Assembly (NCBI GenBank): GCA_029721515.1
Contig: CM056559.1
Span: 10,576,501 to 10,640,500, forward strand
Direction: 5' to 3'
From: Synanceia verrucosa
Lineage: Eukaryota > Chordata > Actinopteri > Perciformes > Synanceiidae
DNA: 64,000 bases
Shown here: positions 38,401-50,700 of the stretch, piece by piece
Layout of the letters: each line of letters starts with the position of its first letter
Position numbering within the stretch: the first letter of the stretch is position 1
Notes under the pieces: model-generated
The model's database searches: none
Seen by the model: the letters and a program-made list of their open reading frames with translations, nothing else
What the model was told of the DNA's origin: nothing
Program-made: the position numbers and the translations under genes

Positions 38401-41400
38401 AACAGAGGTGAAAGCAGGCTTGTAAGCCTTTCCATTTCACGTGTAATGCCACCGCATAAATCAGGAACGATGACTTCAGTTGTCCGTTAGCTGCTTTGCT
38501 AACATGCAGGCTAGCTGCTGGCTGTGCTGCTCCTCTCACTCTCACAATAGGAACTGAGTTACTTATTTGTAACATTCTCATTTTCAACCAAAGGACACTT
38601 TTGCTTCTACATTGAAACTTGCTACCTTTTTCCATTTCACTTACGTAATTACCTGTTAGCATTTCTGTCTCAGACAACTCTCTCAGTATCTGAGGGAGTC
38701 TCACTGTTAAATAACAGGAGAAATATTTTGTGTAGTTATGAGATCACTATGAAGACACTTGGAAACAGACAGTGGAAATGAAGTTCCAGAAGGTTTAGAC
38801 TCTCTATCAGTACTGCTGTCTTGTTTGGTAACTCTGTGATGCTGGTGGTTTATTGTTTTCAGAGTGAAAATCAGTGTGACTCTCTCATCCATCCAGGCAG
38901 AAAGTTGTCCTGCAAGTTTTTTTTTTTTGTCTACCTTTTATTTCTATGGTAACATTAGAAAAGTGCCAGCCTCAGAAATGGTTTACAGTGATCCACATCT
39001 GGTTAGGGCTTTACTATCAAAATGGTTTGTGTTTCTTCCACCAGAGACCTGGTAGTCTCAGGAGTATTAGTAGTAGAATAACTTTGTTTACCCATTTATA
39101 AATGATATACCAGCATATCACAATTATTATTACTGTCAAAATATTTTTTGTGCTTCTGTTTCATGATTAACTGTATTTATTGAGTTTTGTTTTTTTTTTT
39201 TTTTGCTTAACTGGTCTACATGTCCAGGCATTTCACTTGTGTACAGCCTTCAGTATCATTAACTTTGTTTCTAGATATGCTGTTTTACTTTTACTTTTTT
39301 TACTTGTGTAATTTATGCCATTGTGTCTCTTGCTGCCTCTTCAACACTTCATACGTGATTACTGGGGTCTTTTCATTCTCTGTCTTCTTGTTTGTGCCCA
39401 TTGCTGCAGTTTCTTCATATCCCTCTCCTTTGTCCTTACATGCATCTCAAACAGGTCGTTCAATGTCTTTTTGAGCCATAGATACAACTTACTATAATTC
39501 TAAACAAAACTCCTTTCCATTTCTTTTTTTTAAACTGTTTTAATATCTTGTAGTGGTACAACATTATTTCTGAAAGCCTGATTCGTAGTTCACATTATAG
39601 ACAGTGTGCTGCATCATGTGGCCCCTTAGAACTGAGTTTGCCTGTCATTTGTTCCTGGATGATCCACCAAGACCAACATCTGCCTTCTCAGTTTTGCCGA
39701 CCCTGGGCTTTTGCGTATGGATGTCTCAATTCAGTTTGTGTGTTTATGTGCTGACTTTTCCATCTCTCAAATTCAGAGGTTTCTTAGGGAGTGGGCTACT
39801 TAAAGCTGCATTTTTTTTCCTGCTAGAGACTCTGGAACTTATTACAGTCTGAGGCATTTTCATAAACGGGCCATTCAGCTGCCCCTGCATGAGTCTGAAT
39901 GGGACACACTGTCGCCAGGAGAAAGAGAGTTAATGTGGGCTAGTTAGTTGTGAGTCCTTCCTATTGGGAGGACTGGTGTAGTTACTCACACTACTGTTTT
40001 GTAGTATAACACTGTGTGCATTTAGGTTTGAAAGAATACCAGCGCAATTCAGAGTTGCATCCCATTTATTATCGTGTATTTTCCATTTTACAAAGTGTCA
40101 AACCGTGTCCCACCTCACAAAAATGCCCCAAATAAAGATGGGCTCGACAATGAAGTATAAAAAGAAATTTATTTTTGTGGGATTGTTTCCTGGCTGAGGC
40201 ATGAATGTTTTCCATGCTTTCCACAATAAAATTACAAAACAGAATCTGAATTTAGACTTTATGGTAACATTGTAACATAACTTTTAATCCAGTGAAAGTG
40301 TTTTTTCATGCTACATGAAGTAGAGCAGCAATACATAGCTCCGTATTAACTACCGGTATGCTGACTGTGCAAATCCTAACAGGAATAAATGTGGAGCTCA
40401 GGGGCCACACAGATAACTGGCACAAACTTCAACTCAGGAGAAGTCAGGAGAATTTATTTTCAGTGGAAAGTGCATTCCAGATCAACTATATGATTAATAG
40501 TGCCCTTTAAATAGCCTTGGCATATACTCTCTCAGTGATTTGCAGGGAATCGAGAACATAAAGGTTGATGTTGTTCATTTTAAAGTAATACATCTTGTCT
40601 TTATGTATCCTTCATCATGGAGTACTGGAGATACAATTGTTTCTTGTGTATGAATTGTCAGGTCCACTTAGGTCAGGTTTTGTGTGAAACTGCTTCACAC
40701 AAATGCTGAGCTGCACTTTTCCAATGCAGTGTCAAAGTGAGGACGGTAACCTTAAGGCCTAAATGCAGAAATCATTATTTAACGCTGAGCTACCTCTTGA
40801 GTCGAGAAGGCTTTTATCCCGAAGATGAGATCAAGCGAGAATTAATAGTGCAGTATCTCCTCAAATCATTATGTCAGTTTGGATCTGCCGAACAGCAAGT
40901 CAATGCATCAGCCTCTAACCTTCTGGAAAATACAGCCTTTTCCAATATGGTGCTGACAGAATCTCAACCTAAATTATTTCATCGCAGCATCACTCTGTGG
41001 TAATAATCAGTCTCAGGGCAGGCTGCCCTGAAGAAAAACAGGCCATGGATGTGATTAGGATATGATTACTACAGACAAGTCATGATGTCTGTGAGGAACT
41101 AAATCACAGACACACACACAGACACACACACACAGCTGAGATCTGAGAGGCGGAGGACATTTGACCTGGAAAAGGCTTTAATCCACAGCTGAAGAACTCT
41201 GATGTTGGATCAGGATTATCATGTTTACCACTATATGGGTCTCAGGGGAAGCTGTCGACATGGCATGTTGTTTTTTTTCACCCTTCGAAAAGATTTATTT
41301 TATTACATTAATCATCTTATGGGTTTATTTCTGTGAGATACTGATCACTCTTCTGTTTTATCTTGTAGGTTTCCCAAGAAAGCAAACAGGTAAGAATCAT

Positions 41401-41587
41401 TATTTTGTCATATTTTATTGAAAAATATCTATGCATGCTCATAAGTGGGTAATCCTGTGGCCCCACACGCATATACCAGAGCTTTAGACGAGGGAAATGT
41501 GGCAGGTCTTACTGTGCTGCAACACAGAAGTCTTCAGAGCATGGACCAAACATACCCTCCTCCCCTCTCACTCATGCATGTGCGCGC

Positions 41588-41636
<49 letters not shown>

Positions 41637-42368
41637 TTGAGGGACAAAGGGGTCCCTCTTCTGAGGGCGGTCCATCACTGCCTTTCACTGTGAACAGAAC
41701 AGTGGCCTTTCACAGTTGGGGCTGGTATAGGCAGAGGCAGCCATACATAGCCTCCTGAGGTTCAAGCTGGAGTCTGGCCTTGTAGCAACTCCTCTGAGGA
41801 GCGTCCTTTCTCTGGCCTTGCTCCCTGGGCACTCAGCAGAGCGGCTCCACATCCTCTCTGGCTGTCACATTATACAGTAGACACACTCAGCATGATTCAT
41901 ACACTAGGAGGTCCTCTCACCACATTATTCCCAATGCTGCAGTGAACAATTGCCAGTTCTGTGTGTTCCTGAGTTTTGGCTTGCCTGCGTCTCGTGCACA
42001 GGCAGGCTTGATGGCTTCTTAAAAAGTATATGACAAGCACATGCTGGTTGAATGCCAGTGTTTAGCCACCTGTTTGTGCTGGGATTACCTGTTTCTCATG
42101 GGTTTTTTTTCCCTTTCTCTAGAACTAGCAGCATTCTCAGTAAAGACCATCCCCCGGACAGGAAACCCAAAAGTGACAAATCCTCACTTCCTTCCAATGA
42201 GTTTGACCCTACAGGTAACTTCCCACTTTCATTTCCAGACTCGCACTCCTGTTCTGTTTTTCTTATTTACTCTTTCTTCTCCTCTCCATCACACACTGCC
42301 TTTCTTCCATCCTGTATCTCCAGTTCTGTATGCATCACTTTATCAGACTGCCTCGTACATTCGTTCCC

Positions 42369-42422
<54 letters not shown>

Positions 42423-42540
42423 CACACACACACACACACTCTCTCTCTTTCTGTCTCTCTCTCTAACACAGTCTCATAAAGAAGCTGATGATGGTTTGCT
42501 CAATGCACAAGGCATGCTGGGATGGTGATTGGTGTGTGTG

Positions 42541-42572
<32 letters not shown>

Positions 42573-44746
42573 TGCGCGTCTTGATCTATGCTTTGTGCTC
42601 TCGTACATTCACCAACTAGTTCAACTAATGGCCATCACAGTATGTCCGTCTACATCAACTGTTTGGCAGAAGCTTATGCTGCATTACAGGTTTTAAACTG
42701 ATCTTTGATTGTAGGACCTTAAAATGTGCAGCTGCATGTTTATTGTCCACATGGTTCTTGTAGTTGTACATAAATCACAGTTCAAAGTGGCCGGGTGTTC
42801 TCGGTGCATATGAAGGGCACAAAAAGCCACTAAAGATCAATTTATAGTACTCCGTAAATTGCTGTACGTAGAGACGGAGAGTCCTCTGCGTCGCCAGAGA
42901 GCCTGACGGAGAGCCTCTCTGTCCTCTCCGGGCGCAGGAAATATTTTTTAACTGTCCATCGAGGGAAAACAGAGATGATGATGATGAACAGGGCTGTGAT
43001 TGGTCATGTAAATGCACCCCTGCCATGAAATGCAGCCCTACACATACACAGACAGACAGGTCACCTCCGCAGCAGCACGGGCAGGACAGGAACTATCCTT
43101 GTGAAACGCAAGTCAAATACATTCATCTTGCTAAAAAAAAAACAATTTAATTCATTTAATCATTATGGCTGGGGTATATTTCCACAGAGCATACTGAAAG
43201 GTGTTGGTTTGCGTTTGCTATTATCCGAGAAGAACATCTGATATTTTCTGTCTTTAGAGGAGCTTTAAAGACTGAAAGCAATCAATGTTCTTCTCTTCTA
43301 TCTCCCTCACAAATAATTAATTCATAAAATAATATTTTCCCGTGCTTTTGTCTGTGATATTAAGGTGACATGCGAGGAGGTACATTTCACAGCAGGGGTG
43401 CAGCACGACGGAGAACTGCGAGGGCTTGAGGGGTTGGGGTTGGAGTTGGATGACATATTACAGAAGTACTGTATATTCCAGTCCTAAGTGTATTATGCAC
43501 TGGAGTTTCAAGTTTATTGCAGGGTGAGACTCTTCAGAAACAGGCTAGGTTGATATGGTGACACTCCCTGCGGGTATTTGTCAGCAGTCAGGGCCGTATG
43601 ATTTGAGATGTGACTGAAGCTTCTGTTTTCAAAACAAAACAGAAAATCCTCTGCACCACATGGTGGCTTATCTCTGTATGATGCAACAAAACATAGACAA
43701 GATGTGCTCTCCCTGTGGTTACACAAGGCACACACTTGTGTGCAGCTAGACACTAAAACCTCTTTCCGTGCGTTTTTGTAATGTTCAGTTCATTGTTGGA
43801 ACGATGCAGTGATTTAAATTGAGTGCACAGTAACTGCAGAGATGCCAATGATTCTTTTATTTGAATTTAGGTCTTCACCTTTTGCATGTCTGCATGGTGT
43901 TTCTGTTAATCCATTTTTAGTTATCTGCAAAACTCTTTCATAATATTTTTATTCCTGGTTGCACCTTTTCTGTCATAATTTCAAAGTGGTTTGGGGTTTG
44001 TTAAGGATGGGCAGGAGCAGACAGATACTCTGGAAATTTCTCCAAATAAATCATGTGCATTTATTAAATTATCATTTTCTTACTTTTCCTGTTTGTTGTT
44101 ATCAGCAGCTTTTTCCCCACAGCTCTAACTAAAGTAAAACCACCTGCAGGTATAACTGAAATTTCGCCAGCCGTGTCTTTGTTGCGTTAAAATGTAGTGC
44201 AGTTTGAGCACACTGCGGCCCTAAGTCGAAAATCTCAGTTCCAGTTAATTGAAGTATTACCAGAATATTTTTGGATCACAAAGCCCACAAATTCTGTTTA
44301 TTTTATTAAGTTCCTGGTGCATTTTAAAATCTAATCTGCACTTAAACCACTTAAGCTCATGATTGTAATGCAGGATATAACGTCCAGTCATTCAAGTCAC
44401 AATGAACTGGTAGAGTGACACCTATAGGAGTGGATGTATTTTTTTAAAAAGGACACCACCAACAAAAACCAAGCTGCCCTCCTGCCTGTCCAAACCATGA
44501 TGTTTTATAAAGCTATGTGTTCATTTAATTTTCTCTTCTCCCATGATTATTTCTCCCTCATGATTTTCTCTTTCCTGTTTTGTGTTTCCTTTCCTTGTGT
44601 TGGTTCTCGTTTTGTTTCTGTGTGCTTGTTTACTGCTGTGCTGTCTGCGCTGTGTTCTGCGTGGTGGGGGCTGTGAGCAGAAGCTCTGGTGGTGCAGAAG
44701 AGTGGCAGCAGCAGTGTGCTAGCAGAAGGGAAGCCTGAGTCCTGTG
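28587..44746 (+). CDS. arhgef12 exons 1-4 (N-terminal tail)
   Basis: Exons are 28587-28618, 41369-41389, 42123-42214 and 44681-44746. Exon 1 encodes MSDTQSSFTD, matching the start of vertebrate ARHGEF12. Exon 2 is a 21-nt microexon encoding roughly FPKKANR. Exon 3 encodes the SSILSKDHPPDRKPKSDK and NEFDPT segment. Exon 4 encodes a Ser-rich, poorly conserved stretch (KSGSSSVLAEG). The tail is basic and predicted disordered. Confidence 0.88.
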
Positions 44747-47700
44747 GTAAGATGCTCCTGCTGGAATGGCTGGTGTGACGGCTGCAACTAAACACACATG
44801 CTTACAGTTCTTGGTGTGAAATTGACACTAGATTTTGCTTTAAGCAGAATGATAGCAGAAGAGATGGATAATTGTCTGAGTTGGTCACATGAATCAGTTC
44901 TGTTAAATAGAAGAAATATAAATATCAATACACAGTTTAAATTAGAATCATTTACCAGATTATGTCTGTAAACTGAGAGATGTTTTCTGTGTTCGCTCTT
45001 CTCTGGCAGCTAAAACCTGATGGGATGAGTGTGACATAGGGCTGCAAATAACAGTTATTTTCATTATTGATTCATCTGCCAATTATTTGACCTAGAAAGT
45101 ATCAGAAAATATTTTCCCAAGGCCCATCACATTTGCAGAAAGTCCAAGGGAGGTGCCTTAAATTGAATTTAGTCACTAAATAAACTGAGAAATATTTAAT
45201 TCACTGTTATAAAGAGAAAAAAAGAAAAGCAGCAAATTGAGAAGCTGTAACTCAGTGATATTTGGCATCTTTGCTTGAAAAATGTTGAGTAATTTGTCTC
45301 TTCCTTGAAGCGATTATGGGTCGCACTATTATATCTTTCAGCACCATCTTTCTTAAGGTAAGATGACAGTGCGTGAAGCCAGCACAGAGCATACACCACC
45401 ATTGTTAAATGTAGTCGGGCTCAGGTGTTTCCAACTAGATCTATGATCAGTCTCCCCAAAAAATCAGACCCGACCTCCATGAACTTGCAGAGTTTCTGTC
45501 TGAATTGGAACCATGGCAGCAGTTCCGAGCCCATTTAAATATCTGATTTTCCACTGTACATCTAAAAGACAGTAATGAAGGATTGCAGTTGTATGCAGAC
45601 ATAAATATTAACATTGTAATTAATAGACGATGGGTAACGGGAGGGTGAAAAAAACATATAAGTAATGAGGAAAATATTAATTACATTCTTTGAAATGTGA
45701 ATGTAGCGCAGTGCAGAGCCAGCTGCTCCACAGCAGACAGCGTCATTATTCCTCAGGCAAATGCTGCATCCCCATTAGAGAGACGCTGTCCACTTTTACC
45801 AACCAGGAACAGCAGCGTAACTTCACTCATTATGTCAGAGGCTAAAAGTTCAGTTCTGCTTCCTTTCTCAGGTCTGTAACAACAGCTTTTAGTTTCATTG
45901 CTTAAACATCCCATGGTATGTGCTGCAGTGACATTACTGCACACATGGAATTGCTAAGAGTTACTGAAAACATTGTTGAAGAAAACACTCCATCCATCAA
46001 TACAATATGTCATTTAATAAGCAACATAGCTCCTCCCCATAGCAGCGTGAGGTCAGGCCTTCATGTTAGGACAGAGAATCAAAGCTATATAAAACATAGA
46101 ACTTTTGTTTTGTTTTGCCATCCATCTCTATGCTTGATGCGTTCTAGTCATATATTTTGCCAAATTACTGCTCAAAAGGTCAATTAAATCAAAATAAATG
46201 CTTTAGTAACAGTTATACCATTGGAGAAGAGCTTTGTCGCTGCGCTCTACTTAAAAGATTGCAGTTGCATAATTTACTTTACTGTAATCCCACACTTGAG
46301 TCAGGTCCTAATGTTGACAGAAATGTTCAGTTAAGTGATCATCTAAGTGGGATTAGAAATTAAGCTCACACAGGAAATACTACATGCTTACAGGGACTTA
46401 CTTTCTCTTAGAGTGAAGCCAAGTGCCCAGTGAACAAAGTGACGGGTTTTTAGAATCCATTAGCAGGATGGTTTCTGCTGATGTCTTGTCTCTGTCAAGG
46501 ACACAGTTTATGGAGATAATCCTCTGCTGTCATATTTGACAAAGCCTAGGTGTGTGCTGTCTACGTTCCAATGAATTATCTCCACTGTATCTGAATTTAG
46601 AACTGAAGAAATTCACGCATGAAAAGCCTTTGCCACAGAACATCACTTCAGGGTTTTCAACAGACTTTTAGATTCAAGGAAAGAGGTCTGACTTATAGTA
46701 TGCTCTACTCTAATGATTTATTGTAATGGTTCCTTCTTTTTTGTGATTGTGGGGGCTTAAGGTACTCTGTCAGCCTTAAAGGCCAGTTTATTCTCTAGAG
46801 AACATTTCCTTGTGTTTCAGCAAAAGGGTGCCGATTACGGATGAGTCAAACCTCTGAATAATACATTAGCTAGATGGATTAACCTGATCAGTGATCATGT
46901 CAGCACTCCCTCTCCTCTTGGTCTATAAAGATCTCTGGAATAGTGTTAGAACAGACAAAAAGATCAACATCTAGAGGCAAATTCACAAAAGCTCTTTAAC
47001 CCATATGGCTTCATCTGTTTCCTTGACACCTCGGCCCTCTCCCCATCTCCCTTCCCCCTGCTCCCTCAGCTCTACCTAACCCCGTGAATACACCACTCCA
47101 CCCCCAGCCCGGGGCTTCTGCCTCCCACTCTCCAACCCCCCACCCCACCACGACCCTTATCGATCCGCTCACCTCTTTGGTTGATTCTGCACAAGAAATC
47201 GGATCAAGGGTCACCTCACTCAGTTTGGGTTACTTAATATAAAAAAAAATATGACATGTTAAGAAGACAGCTGGCCATTATTGGAAAAATCTATCAACTT
47301 TTTGTTCATGATATTTGAACATTTTACATTCTTTGCATTATGTGGTCTTTTGTCTAACCCGTCGTGTAAGTCTAGACGGTGTCGGCCAGACATTAGATAA
47401 GCTCTAATCTTCCTTTGCTACGCTCATACAAAAAAAAAACCTGAATAGTAACGTTCCTTTAAGACTATGACCTAATATGTGTCACCTCACACAGGCCATC
47501 ATCTATTATTGTTTTTTTGCTTGTCAACAAATGTGAAACTAGAAAAAAATGTCCAAACGACACAAAAGCTCAAAAATGTTGTGATTCGAAAGTTTGCTGG
47601 CCAGCCTTAGAACAAGCTGTCTTTACTGTACATGTACATGCTCAAGTTATGGGATGTTGTTATCATCCTGACAACAGAGTCCTAGACTATAAACTACTGT

Positions 47701-50700
47701 AAGACTCTATGCACTTACATGCCTATATGCACTGTACAGTGCTGTAGTTGTTAGAAAGATGTTCCTTAAAGCAGTTCATGGTCAGTACAGACAAATATCA
47801 AGATCAATAGTTATTTCAAGGTGCACATGGACATTGTAAGTATTGTTTAAAAATGTGAAATCCACTTACCAGGACTAAACAAAACAACTCTAGTGTAGTG
47901 CCACAGTCAGAACCTTTTTACAGTAAATCTGCTTGTTTAATCTTCTTAGAATTCAGTAGTACAAGGGAGAGGTTACGTTTTATTTGACGCACTGGCTCCA
48001 GCAAGTTAAGTAGATTTACTTTAGAAACTTCTTGGTTCTTTTGAAGACACTGTTACGTTATGTCTCACTTGCAGGTCTGGTCCAGCGATGTGTAATCATC
48101 CAGAAAGATGAAAATGGCTTTGGGCTCACTGTCAGCGGTGACAACCCAGTGTTTGTGCAGCTTGTCAAAGAAGGTAAGGTGAAGATGTGGCCACAGTGAC
48201 TACGTCTGGTCGAATTGCAATAAAGATACAGGTTCCTTTTTCACATACTGACATCAAACTGTCATGGAAGTTTGCTCTGAACTCACAGATGTGAGGGGTA
48301 ATTGGAAGTCAACCGCCACCACTCTGGTGCTTACTTAGAGAAGCGAAGTCAATGACTGTATCCTCCTCAGTAGTTTCACAGTAGCTTCTGCTTTATCGCA
48401 TTGTCTTTTAAAAAGGGGACTTTTGAAAGGCTACTTATATGATCTCTGCAGTCTTCCACTGTCTGTAGAGGATGATATAGGCTGTTATCAGGTCACAAGA
48501 AGCATTACACTGTCTGTACTGCAGTGGGGAGAGACAGAAGAGGAAGGAACTGACTGTGACTTGCATTGTCAACAGTGCTTGGCAGTGTTTAAATATTCCC
48601 GTATTGCTCCCCATGTGTGCTTTTGTCACTGACAACAAAAAAACAGCCCCATCTACTTAGTTGAAATAATATAATGTTATTTATTATAACACCTGTGGGT
48701 CTGAAACCACAGATCAAATCAAAATTTCTAATCACATGTAGACTAATCATTTAGTCATAGGACATCAGTCATGCCTGGTCTTCTACTGTCAGTTCACAAA
48801 AGTTCAGACACTAGTTCAAAATGTCCATGCTAAATATAAAACCACAGTTCACATCATCGGTAGTGTATTAGCAAACTGTATTTGGGTGACAGAATGTTTT
48901 AGCTGTATGCTGAATGCAACTATAGAGTCAGACGTGGATCTCATAATAACCTGTCTCATGCCTAAATCCCCGTGTTTTGGGCAAGCTGTGAAACAGGTCC
49001 TTCTCATAGTATAACCACTGTTATGGTCTTTCAAAATAGCACACAAATAGTCCCTTTGCAATATCTGGTTTGTGAGGGCTGTATGGTAGACTGCATTTGT
49101 TGTGTGGATCAACAATTTGATTTCAACAGACAACAACAAGTCAATGTTTTACATGTTTTTTGTCCATTTATTTCATTCTTTCATTTGTTCTCTTTCTACT
49201 CACGTCTTGTGTTGCTTTATCATTCTGTTTCCTCTGTGTTTGCCAGATGGAGCTGCTATGCGGGCAGGTGTTCAAACAGGAGACAGGATCATCAAGGTAT
49301 TGTGCTCTTCTGCTTCATGTCTTTAAACTGCTAACATCACTGTTTTCTTGTCCAAAACCTACACAGAGGCTGTAGGCTGCCACCTCCTGGTCAGTCAATG
49401 TCTCTGCTGTCTTTATTTTACATCTGGGAATGAGATGAGATGTCATGTTGTAAAGCTGGACCTAGAAAGGAAGGTCTTAGACTTTTTAAGTATCTGTTTT
49501 TTTTTTGTTTTGTTTTGTTTTTTAATTCTCATCATAGTGTTATTGCTCTCTTCCAGGTTAACGGGACCCTCGTTACACATTCTAATCACATTGAGGTGGT
49601 GAAGCTTATCAAATGTAAGTTCCTCGGTCTGTGTTCTAACAAAAGACGTGTCTGAAATAAACCTTTAAGTTAAACTGACACTTCTGCTTTCTCCCCCTCA
49701 TTCTAGCGGGCTCCTATGTGGCCCTCACAGTGTTGGGGCGTCCTCCAGGACTTGCCCAGATCCCTTTGTCAGAAGCAGAGTCTGCAATGTTGGGCGTTAG
49801 CATTTCCTCTCCAAACTCCCCAGCATCAGAACGGCCCTACAGTCCTCTGGACCGCCCCTCCTCCACTCAACCACCATGGGTACATAGACATCAGTTACTT
49901 CTGTCACTCTTTCTGTTTCTTGCCGACCCAAACTTGCCTTCCTTCTTCATCCTTGAGAGAGTTGTTCCACCATTAAGTCAAGTAGCAGAGGTAGTGACAT
50001 GGCTGTATTGACATCTGTGTGAATGGACAGCAGGCTACATGTGTTACAAATGCTGTTGTGTTACACGTCATCTCGGCATGCTAGCTGAGGCGTAATGGCA
50101 GATCATCTTTATGGTTTATGTCTTTGTTTTAATGATTTGGACAATTTCAGCAGGCCGGATTAAAAAGTCCAAAGGGGCAATATGTGGCCCACGGACCGCA
50201 GTTTGCCCATTTCTGTTCTAAAGGATTCATTTTTGTAGTTACTTCTCATATCTCACACTGTCTAAAACATTTTCTATATGCTTGTATGTATATAAATATT
50301 TGTTAAATTCTGGATTACACACCTCTGTTTGCTTAAATGTGTCTCATACACAGTCCCTCCTTATGCATCTCAATTTTCCTGTTCATTATTTTCCCCCCAC
50401 AGGATGAGAACAGCAGTGTCTGCAATCAGAGGATTGACATGTTGCAAAAGATGCTCTCAAAAGAACAGCAGGAGCTGCAGGTTAGCGATGTCACTCCATG
50501 TCTTCCCTCAATTTTAACATTGTTTTTCTTGACAGGCGTTTGCAATAGCATCTAAACCCTCTTAAGGAATGTTGTCTTATTATGTGTGTTGAAAATGAAA
50601 GGATCAGCCTCCATTCATCTTTAAATAGAACATCACATTTGGTAGGAGGCAGGTGGTATGTGTTCAAACTGCTGTTTTTCATGCAGTGATGAGACAGGAT

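Larger units (their letters stand above)
28619..41368 (+). other. arhgef12 intron 1 (12.75 kb)
   Basis: The intron holds GT tracts (33102-33121, 35383-35428), T-runs (near 31759 and 35519), a short TTATC tandem near 34750-34773, a CT-rich tract near 36370-36392, a mini-hAT element (36977-37096), a SINE (37341-37594) and piggyBac-related sequence (37600-37893). I see no confirmed alternative first exon. The open frame at 40737-41003 is discussed under findings. Confidence 0.75.
42215..44680 (+). other. arhgef12 intron 3
   Basis: The intron begins with a compound CT/CA microsatellite (42368-42466) and a GT/GCGT tract (42532-42578). A CpG-rich stretch at about 42840-42970 with GAGACGGAGAG and CCTCTCCGGGCGC words may be a remnant of a DNA transposon, but I could not define its ends. 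The rest is unremarkable. Confidence 0.55.

Noticed and set aside
42041..42528. Two overlapping frames of 141 and 158 codons
   Set aside because: They extend the true exon 3 frame or its neighbour into a CT/CA microsatellite, giving Ser-Leu and Thr-His repeats. Only 42123-42214 is coding.
42840..42970. CpG-rich patch in arhgef12 intron 3 considered as an alternative promoter
   Set aside because: The wording looks more like an old DNA transposon remnant. No first-exon donor in a usable phase was found.
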